Shown here: piece after piece, positions 44,499 to 52,502 of the stretch
How the letters are laid out: every line of letters begins with the position of its first letter
How positions within the stretch are numbered: the first letter of the stretch is position 1
Origin: SVQP01 sp045603085
GTDB taxonomy: Bacteria; Bacillota; Clostridia; Oscillospirales; CAG-272
DNA length: 64,000 nt
Reading direction: 5' to 3'
NCBI GenBank assembly: GCA_045603085.1
Contig: JAZULL010000132.1
Location: 27,651 to 91,650, forward strand
Translations under genes and position numbers: made by a program
The notes under the pieces: generated by a model
Database searches by the model: none
The model's input: only the letters and a program-made list of their open reading frames with translations
What the model was told of the DNA's origin: nothing

Positions 44499-46256
44499 TC
44501 AACCCACATACCATTCAAGCTGTGATTCGTACATTCTCATATACTTACCATTCTCTAAGTGCATCAATTCATCGTGTGTCCCCACTTCACAGATATTACC
44601 ATTATCAAAAACAATAATTCTATCTGCATGTTTTGCGAATCCCAAACGATGAGAAATAAAGAATACCAATCTATCTTCTGCCAGCGACAATATATACTCG
44701 TACATTTTGATTTCAGAAATAGGATCAAGAAATGCTGTAGGCTCATCTAAAATCCAAATTTTTGCTTCATTATTTGCCAACATACGTGCTAAAGCAATAC
44801 GCTGAAACTGACCTTTTGAAAATTCCACACCATTTTCAAGTTGACCTATGTGTGTATAGATTCCGTCTGGTAATTCTTTTATATAGTCATACATATCGAC
44901 TTGCTTTAGTATATTCCAAACTTCCTCATCATCCATATATTCTCCACCTCGCCCCAACTCCACATTTTCCTTTATTGTAAATTGGTAAGATTGGAAGTCC
45001 TGCATAATGGCAACCGCCTTCCCAACTTGATTGTAACACATCCCAGAGTTTTCATTTAAAAGCCTGAGCAAAATTTGCACAAATGTTGTTTTTCCACTTC
45101 CATTAACACCAACCAACGCTATTTTTTCTCCCTTTTCAAAAACACAGGATACCCCCCTGAGTGCATTACTTGATGCCTGTGGATATTGATAAAACACATC
45201 CTTTACTGATAGAACTCCATTCAATGTATCTGGATTTTCGGTATCGATCTCTGGCATAGCCATTATTTCATAGTAGGTTTGGATAGATTTCATATATTCT
45301 TTTTCAGAAAAAATATATCCCGTTAAGCTCTTAAAAAGCATAAATAATTGCACCATCAGAGATGTCATAAGAGTATAGGAACCCAGAGATCGATTCCCTT
45401 TTACAATACTGTTAGCAGTAACTAACAATATAACTAACATCATAAAGAAAAAGAAACCGGACATTGCAAGTTCTGTAAAAAAAGATAATAGATTCATTTT
45501 CAATCGATACTTGCGTTCCATATCAGAATGCTCCTCATACCTTTGTGCAAAAAATGGGAGTTGTCTGTTTATTTGCATAGTGCTATGATTAACACGATTT
45601 GATAAAACACTCTCAAAGTATGCGCTCATTCTTTCTTCGGGTGCCAATAGTGCATCATAATAGCAGCTCCATTTCTTACCATTCCGTTTTTGAACAATGA
45701 AATAAAGCAAAAATGCAATAGCTAGAACCCCCAAGAGGGAGAGATGTATTTGAACCAACATAATGCTGTACACCAAAAAATACACAAAGATATTAAACAA
45801 GGACGTGATATATGAAATAGATTGTGCGTATTGATCGGGAGCTTTGCACGATAGCCATATTTTATAATTAGAATCCGCACTTTCGAAATGCTCATAAGAA
45901 ATCTTGCTGATTTTTTTCATCAGATCATAATTCTTTTGCATAACAATCTTTTGGGTAAAGCGAATATTAAACAAACTGAACAGCCATCTTCCTATAATGA
46001 ACAGCAGAAGACTAAACAGAACAAGCAGTATATGAAACATGACCCTCTCAACTGCTTGATTATTCATTAGATTTTGTTGATTAATAGAATCAATAATATC
46101 TTCACTAAATTTCAGTTCAACTACACTCGCAAGTGGAAGGATGAGCGAAATAATGAGTATTGTCACAAAACCGATTTTATTTGCTCGAAACAAATCCTTC
46201 GCTATCTGTACATAAAAGTGAACATTTTCTTTTAGTTTTACGAAGCATCCACGCAT
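44499..46256 (-). CDS. ABC exporter half-transporter (second)
   Basis: Encodes 585 aa from ATG 46256 (GGGAGA site), 11 bp after the stop of the first transporter gene. Six membrane helices span about residues 25-325. The nucleotide-binding domain has Walker A GVNGSGKTTF, a divergent signature FSKGQFQRIALARM in place of LSGGQ, Walker B IWILDEPTAFLD and switch His (FISHR). With its neighbour it should form a heterodimeric exporter for the modified peptide. No N-terminal C39 peptidase is present, so leader removal must be done by another protein, perhaps the cluster's subtilase. Confidence 0.85.
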   Translation of the reverse strand: MRGCFVKLKENVHFYVQIAKDLFRANKIGFVTILIISLILPLASVVELKFSEDIIDSINQQNLMNNQAVERVMFHILLVLFSLLLFIIGRWLFSLFNIRFTQKIVMQKNYDLMKKISKISYEHFESADSNYKIWLSCKAPDQYAQSISYITSLFNIFVYFLVYSIMLVQIHLSLLGVLAIAFLLYFIVQKRNGKKWSCYYDALLAPEERMSAYFESVLSNRVNHSTMQINRQLPFFAQRYEEHSDMERKYRLKMNLLSFFTELAMSGFFFFMMLVILLVTANSIVKGNRSLGSYTLMTSLMVQLFMLFKSLTGYIFSEKEYMKSIQTYYEIMAMPEIDTENPDTLNGVLSVKDVFYQYPQASSNALRGVSCVFEKGEKIALVGVNGSGKTTFVQILLRLLNENSGMCYNQVGKAVAIMQDFQSYQFTIKENVELGRGGEYMDDEEVWNILKQVDMYDYIKELPDGIYTHIGQLENGVEFSKGQFQRIALARMLANNEAKIWILDEPTAFLDPISEIKMYEYILSLAEDRLVFFISHRLGFAKHADRIIVFDNGNICEVGTHDELMHLENGKYMRMYESQLEWYVG

Positions 46257-46267
46257 AATCTTCTCCC

Positions 46268-48064
46268 TTAATGATACAGTTCCTTCTGCATATTAAACAT
46301 TTCTGCATAACAACCATTTTGATCAATTAATTCTTGATGTGTTCCAGTTTCTATAATTTTCCCCTTCTCCATTACCACGATTTTATCTGCTAGACGTGCA
46401 AACCCTATGCGGTGCGAAATCAGTATAGCTGTTTTCCCATTTAATACGGTTCTAAAATTGTTCAACAATTCGATTTCTTTCATAGGATCTATAGAAGCCG
46501 TGGGTTCATCCAGAATTAATATTTCCGGTTCTCCCATATAGGCAGAGGCAATCACTAATTTTTGCATCTCTCCGCCTGAAACATCTATACCTTCGGGGTC
46601 ATATGATTTGCCAATAATTGTTTCATCCTTTTTGGGGAACTGATTGAAGAATTTTTCAACATTAGCCTTCTCATATGCAGATTGAACAGCTTCTTTCTCG
46701 TACATCATTTCAATTCTTCCAAGACCCACAAATTCTTTCATACTCACCGAAAACGTTGAATACTCTTGCGGAGCAGTACCAAAATAACAAAACACATCGT
46801 TTTTAGAGAATTCTTCTATAGGATGTCCATTAATAAATATAGTGCCATCATCGGGTGTATAGGCACCACATAAGAGTTTTGATAGTGTGGTTTTACCGCT
46901 TCCATTGTAGCCAAGTATACTAACTATCTCTCCTTTGTTTATTCGGAAACACACATCATCCACAGCCTTACACTTCGAATTCGGATAAGTAAATGTAACA
47001 TTCTTTGCCTCTAATTTCTGAAACTCCCCTGCACACAATTCTGTGAATTTTACAGGCCTCATGATCGACATTCTTTTTATATCTTTATTGGATAATGGAA
47101 ATACCAATTGATAAAAGTCATGAAAATATCTCGACTCATCAAAAAAACCTGAGAAAATATTCCGTGTTAATGATTGGATTGTATTGGCACATGTTTCAGA
47201 TAACCCCCACAACATAACGAATGTACCTATATCATATTTCCCACTTTGAACCCCCCAAATAATAATGAAAATGCTTGTGAAACGTAACAGCAAATTTAAT
47301 ATGTCAACACACATATTGTAGCTTGTAGCTTTATCTGTTATCTTGATTTTTTCTTTTAAATATATTTCCCGATTGCATTTCCATTTTGATAGAATTAGTT
47401 CAGCAAAGTCAAATATCCGCATCTCCTTTGCAACCTGTTTATCGGAAAATAGCCCCGATAAATAATTCAACTTTCTCTCTTCCTTTATCTGCCTTTTGGA
47501 AAGTTTATATTGCAGATTGGTACTTATAACCGTACTGATGCTACAAAACACCATAACTAAAAAAACGTAAAAAAGCAAAAGTGGTTCGTGAATAACAAAA
47601 ATGACTATTGCACTCACAATAACAGAAACATTCCCAAAAACCACAGAGAATATCTTAAAAATAAAAGAACTTGCTTTATTTGTGTTTTGATTGACATATG
47701 AATACTTCTCCCAAAAAGAAGTATCTAAAAACATTTCCTGGGGGGTTTCTATACTTTTTTGCATAAAAAGTTTATGCATAAAAACATCCACTTTTAACCG
47801 GAAAAGATTATTCGCAAAAGCCTGCAATATGCCCAAAAATCTTGAAACCAACCAAACGAAAAGATACGCAAACAAAAGGACAACAAATAGTGGGCTTAGT
47901 TCTCCCTGAGGTAATATTTGCACAAGTTCATTCACTACATTCTTATTTAAAAGATTGATTCCAACTGAAATCCCACTAGAAAGCAGTAAAACGAACATCA
48001 ATCCCAATATGTATTTGAAGCAAAAGCGAAAAACCTTTTGCATAATCAACAAAGTGTATTTCAT
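46268..48064 (-). CDS. ABC exporter half-transporter (first)
   Basis: Encodes 598 aa from ATG 48064 (AAGGAG, 9-bp spacing), 22 bp after the stop of the subtilase-like gene. Six membrane helices precede a nucleotide-binding domain with Walker A GYNGSGKTTL, signature VSGGEMQKLVIA, Walker B EILILDEPTASID and switch His (LISHR). Each half has its own variant signature, as in heterodimeric exporters with one weak ATP site. No C39 domain. Confidence 0.85.
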   Translation of the reverse strand: MKYTLLIMQKVFRFCFKYILGLMFVLLLSSGISVGINLLNKNVVNELVQILPQGELSPLFVVLLFAYLFVWLVSRFLGILQAFANNLFRLKVDVFMHKLFMQKSIETPQEMFLDTSFWEKYSYVNQNTNKASSFIFKIFSVVFGNVSVIVSAIVIFVIHEPLLLFYVFLVMVFCSISTVISTNLQYKLSKRQIKEERKLNYLSGLFSDKQVAKEMRIFDFAELILSKWKCNREIYLKEKIKITDKATSYNMCVDILNLLLRFTSIFIIIWGVQSGKYDIGTFVMLWGLSETCANTIQSLTRNIFSGFFDESRYFHDFYQLVFPLSNKDIKRMSIMRPVKFTELCAGEFQKLEAKNVTFTYPNSKCKAVDDVCFRINKGEIVSILGYNGSGKTTLSKLLCGAYTPDDGTIFINGHPIEEFSKNDVFCYFGTAPQEYSTFSVSMKEFVGLGRIEMMYEKEAVQSAYEKANVEKFFNQFPKKDETIIGKSYDPEGIDVSGGEMQKLVIASAYMGEPEILILDEPTASIDPMKEIELLNNFRTVLNGKTAILISHRIGFARLADKIVVMEKGKIIETGTHQELIDQNGCYAEMFNMQKELYH

Positions 48065-48086
48065 TTTGTTTCACTCCTTCAACAAT

Positions 48087-49922
48087 TTATTTGCATATTT
48101 TCAATATCTCATTTGCAACTAACGAAATAAATGTTGAATCTGTTATACATCCACACAACATGTTATACTGGGAGGAAAAATTCCGCGATAATTCTACAAT
48201 TTCAACCGCCGAAAGCTTCTTTCTTGCAAATCTCCCACTGTCGTCTACTGTAACTGTATAGTCACTAAAAGCTAACGCAAAAGTAATACATTTATATACT
48301 GATTTTAATGCATTAATTGTATCCTTGATATAATCGCTAACATCAGTCAAAGGATTAATAACTACAATAGCCAGATCCGGCAAAACGCCCTCTAAAAAAG
48401 TAGCACTTCTAATAAATGTATTTTCATTCACGTTATACGGAATCAATCTAGATTGCCCACCTGTTATAATGAGGTCTGAATCTGTTTTGTTGTCGATATA
48501 AACCATTATCCTTCGAAGTAAATCAATTTTTTGATCGCAACCCAGATCAATTGTACAATCATTTCTGTATCCATCAGAAAATGTGACACCCGCATTCATA
48601 AATGCCCCATGATTTTCAGTAGACAAGTAGAAACATCGACAATTCCTTTCCTCAAGTGCTTGTTTTAATGCAACTTGCATCGTAAACTTGCCTTGAGAAG
48701 ATGATGTTCCAAAAACACCTACGACCGGTTTAGATATAGGAGATTTATATTTTACGACCTCACATACTCTTTTGTATGTGAGGTCATTAAACAAGGGAGG
48801 TCCGTCAATATGTAGTCCTTTTTCCTTATATAATATCTGCCATTTATACGGAACAGGGATAAAACTGAATATATTCCACTTTGTTTTTTTATAATTTTCT
48901 TCTAATATATATTCGAGAGAAAATTTTTTATCATATTTGCTTATCTCATCTAAGTGTCCAATCACTAATGTATCGACTTTTTCCGAAATATCCGTAATGT
49001 TTTTAAATACCTTTATATTGTTCGAGCCAATCCCTATCAAATCACCAGTATCCTTATTTACTGTGCCTTTTTTCACCGAATCAACAGCGCCAACAACACT
49101 ATAGTTATAATCACCATTGTATCTTATAAGTGAATGCATTTCTTTGCCAAATGGAACCAAAACAATATTTCCATAATGTTTCTCTTCAAGAATAAAATCC
49201 AGTCCATCATTAATCAACTCTATTTTTTCGTTCAACATATTAGATATATATTCTTTTGCATTGATATCCTTGGGTAAGAGTTTAATAATGCCATTAATGT
49301 CATGACATGGTTGATTTTCAATAAGTTTGGATATTATATACGGTGCGGCATAACTACTACCAGATGCAAAGTATTTTTTATTCTCTTTTGTTTTTATTCT
49401 AAATAGTTCACCTCGTACAGCCAATGAGTAATGTTCACTGTCATTTTTACACACAATAGAATGATCTTTTCCCGGTATAGAACTTACGCGATAAACATTG
49501 CAACATCCCCAAGGCAAAGAAGGAACACCATTGGAGGGCTCTGCAGCAAATATCATTATTCCAGATGCAGCTGCCCTAAAACACACGTCATCCAAGATGT
49601 GTCTGTCCATGAACATTGTCGTGCCCATACTTATATTTATAATATCGGCATTTTCTTGAATAGCGATTTCAATCGCTGCTGCAATGTCTTTTATATCAAT
49701 AATTGTGTCTGGCACTCCAGATGGCGATATTCCGGGACAAATGGACAATATTTCAATGTCAGTATTTTCATCAATAATAATACTTGCAACTGCCGTCCCG
49801 TGTCCAATATAATCCCGCGCCTCCTCTTTATGATAACATCCATTATATACGATATATTGGGATATTAATGTATTGGGGAAAACATCTGCATTTATGCCTG
49901 AATCAATAATTGCAACCTTCAT
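48087..49922 (-). CDS. Subtilase (S8) fused to a P-loop domain
   Basis: Encodes 611 aa from ATG 49922 (GGAG, about 10-bp spacing). The N-terminal ~205 residues are a subtilisin-like protease with Asp7 (AIIDSGI), His41 (GHGTAVAS) and Ser190 (ASGSSYAAP). The oxyanion region reads AAEPSN rather than AAGN. There is no signal or propeptide, so it works in the cytosol. Residues ~395-610 hold a P-loop (GVFGTSSSQGKFT, ~403-415) and SDLIITGGQSRLIP, resembling DUF1611-type NTPases. The fusion could couple ATP-dependent handling of the precursor to leader cleavage. It lies between the precursor and exporter genes. Confidence 0.75.
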   Translation of the reverse strand: MKVAIIDSGINADVFPNTLISQYIVYNGCYHKEEARDYIGHGTAVASIIIDENTDIEILSICPGISPSGVPDTIIDIKDIAAAIEIAIQENADIINISMGTTMFMDRHILDDVCFRAAASGIMIFAAEPSNGVPSLPWGCCNVYRVSSIPGKDHSIVCKNDSEHYSLAVRGELFRIKTKENKKYFASGSSYAAPYIISKLIENQPCHDINGIIKLLPKDINAKEYISNMLNEKIELINDGLDFILEEKHYGNIVLVPFGKEMHSLIRYNGDYNYSVVGAVDSVKKGTVNKDTGDLIGIGSNNIKVFKNITDISEKVDTLVIGHLDEISKYDKKFSLEYILEENYKKTKWNIFSFIPVPYKWQILYKEKGLHIDGPPLFNDLTYKRVCEVVKYKSPISKPVVGVFGTSSSQGKFTMQVALKQALEERNCRCFYLSTENHGAFMNAGVTFSDGYRNDCTIDLGCDQKIDLLRRIMVYIDNKTDSDLIITGGQSRLIPYNVNENTFIRSATFLEGVLPDLAIVVINPLTDVSDYIKDTINALKSVYKCITFALAFSDYTVTVDDSGRFARKKLSAVEIVELSRNFSSQYNMLCGCITDSTFISLVANEILKICK

Positions 49923-50114
49923 CTTAACATTTCACTCCATCCCACTTGTTCATTAAATTACATTATTCTCAGCTAATCCATATTAACTTATATTGTTCAA
50001 TGTCTGTTACTCGCATCAAAACAAAATTCTTTGGTTGCAGAATCACCAAAACATAAATTTAACTATGTGAATTTCATTGTCTGGCGATTTTTGTGCGAGT
50101 TTTATTTTTTGTTT

Positions 50115-50246
50115 TTATTTGATATTCAAACCATTGCAACTATTACAGTTATTGCAATCGTTGCAAGTTTCACAGTTGCCATAGTACTGCTTCATTTTTT
50201 CATCCACAGGATAGTCAGTTTTGTAATCTTTCACAGGTTTCTTCAT
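50115..50246 (-). CDS. 43-aa Cys-rich RiPP precursor peptide
   Basis: ATG 50246 has AGGAG upstream and the frame ends at TAA 50117-50115. The N-terminal ~22 residues are charged (MKKPVKDYKTDYPVDEK) and would be the leader. The core is CETCNDCNNCNSCNG: Cys 25, 28, 31, 34 and 37, exactly every third residue, with Asn after most of them. It lies 60 bp downstream of the radical SAM gene and upstream of the subtilase fusion. The pattern fits precursors of Cys-derived thioether peptides (ranthipeptide or sactipeptide type) and, from memory, the clostridial CLI_3235/Clo7bot Cys-rich peptides. The product and linkage are unknown. Confidence 0.75.
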   Translation of the reverse strand: MKKPVKDYKTDYPVDEKMKQYYGNCETCNDCNNCNSCNGLNIK

Positions 50247-50306
50247 GTTATCAGCTCTCCTTTTTTGCATTTGTTTTATATTTCAGTGATTCTGCCTATA
50301 TAATTA

Positions 50307-51383
50307 TTACGACTTATAGAATTTCCTCATAAAAAGAGGATTCTGTTCAGAATATAGTTTTGACGCAAGGCTATCGGAGTTTTTTATTACACATTGATTC
50401 ATTGCACAAAACCAATCAGGAATCTTCCACAAAAATCCTGTTTCCTCGTACATGCCAATGTAACAATAATTACATCTGTTTTTTAAACTACATTCTTCGC
50501 ATTCCGCATCTGTTTTTTCCATTTGAGTTTTTAACCACACTACTTTGTCTTCATCAATACCCGTTTTTATTGTTCCTAACTTCAACGCATATAATGAGAA
50601 ATTCGTATGGTTGCAGGGATAAATATCGCCATTTGGCGTAACACTAAATTGATTCACTCCTGGCTTACAGGAATCTGTTTTTTCGGTTATATGCCTTATA
50701 ATACTTTTATCTATCCAATGAGAATTAGTTGTTTTTCCCTCGCAATATCGAACATATATATAGTCGATAATCTTTTTCATCTCTTCTTCAAATATACATA
50801 TATCATCATCAGTCCATCTGTCTCCACCAGCAGGATAAAAAGCAATATTGGTGAATCCCATTTCATACAAGTATGAAATATTATCGAATAAGTCGCTCAA
50901 TGTTGCTGTAGAAAAAGTCATTCTCACAGGAAGTTCCTCGATAAAGTCGTGCACATTATTAATAATCCTGTCCCATGATCCATTGCCGTCATAAAACCTT
51001 CTATTGAGATCGTGCGAATTTTTGGCTCCGTCGAGGCTGAGTAAAACATTAACATTGTTTTGGCGCAAATAATAATATACATCATTAGTCAGCAAGGTAC
51101 CATTCGTGGTAATAGAGAATCCGAATTTGTTATGATATTTTGTTTTATTTAGTGTGATGATTTTTTCGATCAAATCCATTTTGAGAAGCGGTTCACCACC
51201 AAAAAAAGTTATATTAGAGTTTTCATGTGACAGTTTATCAAACATAGCTATAGCAGCCTCTGCCGTTTCTATCGTCATGTCTTCGCTGTACTTTTTTCCA
51301 CAAAAACAATATGTGCAATTTAAATTACAATTCAATGTAAGATATAAAACCAAACCGTCATATCTTTTTTCCACAGTACTCAT
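50307..51383 (-). CDS. Radical SAM/SPASM peptide maturase
   Basis: Encodes 358 aa from ATG 51383 (GGAG, 7-bp spacing). The radical SAM cluster motif is C19-x3-C23-x2-C26 (LNCNLNCTYCFCG), followed by the SAM-binding GGEP (TFFGGEPLL). The C-terminal SPASM domain supplies Cys for auxiliary clusters: CKPG, DIYPCNH, CEECSLKNRCNYCYIG and FCAMNQC. Such enzymes install Cys thioether or other carbon-linked crosslinks on ribosomal peptides. It is the first gene after a LytTR-type promoter, with the precursor next, so enzyme and substrate should be made together. Confidence 0.88.
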   Translation of the reverse strand: MSTVEKRYDGLVLYLTLNCNLNCTYCFCGKKYSEDMTIETAEAAIAMFDKLSHENSNITFFGGEPLLKMDLIEKIITLNKTKYHNKFGFSITTNGTLLTNDVYYYLRQNNVNVLLSLDGAKNSHDLNRRFYDGNGSWDRIINNVHDFIEELPVRMTFSTATLSDLFDNISYLYEMGFTNIAFYPAGGDRWTDDDICIFEEEMKKIIDYIYVRYCEGKTTNSHWIDKSIIRHITEKTDSCKPGVNQFSVTPNGDIYPCNHTNFSLYALKLGTIKTGIDEDKVVWLKTQMEKTDAECEECSLKNRCNYCYIGMYEETGFLWKIPDWFCAMNQCVIKNSDSLASKLYSEQNPLFMRKFYKS

Positions 51384-51442
51384 GTTATTTCTCCAATCGG
51401 TAAAAATATTGATGTGATCGTTAGCAGTCCCTAAACATGTTC

Positions 51443-51503
51443 ATTATACTAAATGCGACACTCTATTTCAATATTTTGGGATAATCAACGATTTTTGGGG
51501 ATA
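51443..51503 (-). promoter_or_regulatory. LytTR-type promoter 2, RiPP cluster
   Basis: Minus strand: TTGAAA (51471-51466), 17-bp spacer, TATAAT (51448-51443). GGGATA (plus reading) at 51478 and 51498, 20 bp apart, starts 6 bp beyond the -35. The start codon of the radical SAM gene is 60 bp downstream of the -10. Confidence 0.8.
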
Positions 51504-51506
51504 AAT

Positions 51507-51544
51507 AAAAGCCGTTCCCCTATCACACGCGAGGAATGGCTTTT
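51507..51544 (-). terminator. Terminator ending the Rhs/immunity operon
   Basis: AAAAGCCGTTCC (51507-51518) pairs with 51533-51544 with one G-T. On the minus strand it runs into TTTTATTTATCCC, which is the LytTR repeat of the next promoter. The stem GCC.TTCC/GGAATGGC is nearly the same as that of the terminator at 60113-60142. Confidence 0.75.
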
Positions 51545-51582
51545 GGTTTTATTCTATTTGTGTTCAATCAGATGAATGAATA

Positions 51583-51715
51583 TTATCTGCCAGAACGATA
51601 TGTACACCGACGATATGTACACCGACCATATGTAGCAGCACTAATTGTTCCTGGAACAGCCCCAGTTAGAGCAGGAGCCATACAAGGACAAGTTACGGCG
51701 CTTGTTTGAGAGCGT
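51583..51715 (-). pseudogene. Relic of an Rhs C-terminal region, with a 15-bp tandem repeat
   Basis: The minus frame reads TCPCMAPALTGAVPGTISAA, closely matching AACPCMAPLLTGVVQGTISA in the pre-HINT region of the intact Rhs protein. It then degenerates into three 15-bp tandem units (51595-51639) and a stop at 51585-51583. It shows that a second Rhs tail once stood here. Confidence 0.65.
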
Positions 51716-51735
51716 AACTTGTATACATTTGAGTC

Positions 51736-51763
51736 GAGGGCACCGCAAATGTACGATGCCCTC
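51736..51763 (-). terminator. Hairpin downstream of the immunity gene
   Basis: GAGGGCA (51736-51742) pairs with TGCCCTC (51757-51763) about 80 bp past the stop of the 213-aa gene. There is no strong T tract, so it is only terminator-like. Confidence 0.4.
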
Positions 51764-51841
51764 TTTAAGAATAGATATCGACATCAAATGTCATTTCCAG
51801 ATTTAACACAATACGATGTAGCATTCGATGTCAATAGTTGC

Positions 51842-52483
51842 TCAAAGGAACTGTTCTACGATTCGCACACATCCGGTTGAGCGATCTTCAAATGTAAACT
51901 CATACAAATCCCCCTTGCGTTTTTGAGACACAAAAACCAAAGGAGTTCCATTATCATCTGAAGGCCAATCCGGTTCTTGAGGCCAATATGGTTTTTTTTC
52001 GTTTTTGCACAAAAAATGTTTTTGTAAAGTTTCTTTGAAATATTTTGTTTTTTTGCCTTTTGGCAATTCTGGAGGTAGGTTAATGTAAATAGTGTCAATG
52101 AAGTTATCTACCTCTTTTCCTCCAATGTGACTAGGCAAAGCATCGACATAGAACAAAAACTGATCTTTATAATATGAGGAAAATTCGATATCCACAACGT
52201 AGGTTGATACGATTGTGTAAATTAGACGATAAGCAGTAGATCTTCCCATCGCTGTATCAAAGCCGCCAAAAACACCGATTGTACGTAATATATCGAAATC
52301 ATTTTCCTTCAGAGTCTTGGCGCAATCATATTTTGACCAATCGACCGATGTGATATCTTTATTAGTTGGCAGCAGATTGTTTAGTTCATCAAGAATGGTC
52401 GGATTATTCCTAATTATGTTACCATAGTCTTTTGCCGTAATAATTAACCTTAAATAATCGATTGTTGATTGGTTGATTTCCAT
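51842..52483 (-). CDS. Probable immunity protein for the Rhs nuclease
   Basis: Encodes 213 aa from ATG 52483 (GAGG, 6-bp spacing), 19 bp after the stop of the Rhs gene. It is acidic and aromatic, has no signal peptide and no enzymatic motif, and carries a Trp/Pro-rich stretch (KKPYWPQEPDWPSDDNG). I cannot assign an immunity family. Position alone argues for immunity: polymorphic toxin genes are nearly always followed by their antidote. It would bind the nuclease tip in the cytosol. Confidence 0.6.
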   Translation of the reverse strand: MEINQSTIDYLRLIITAKDYGNIIRNNPTILDELNNLLPTNKDITSVDWSKYDCAKTLKENDFDILRTIGVFGGFDTAMGRSTAYRLIYTIVSTYVVDIEFSSYYKDQFLFYVDALPSHIGGKEVDNFIDTIYINLPPELPKGKKTKYFKETLQKHFLCKNEKKPYWPQEPDWPSDDNGTPLVFVSQKRKGDLYEFTFEDRSTGCVRIVEQFL

Positions 52484-52502
52484 AATAAACCTCACACTTA
52501 TA

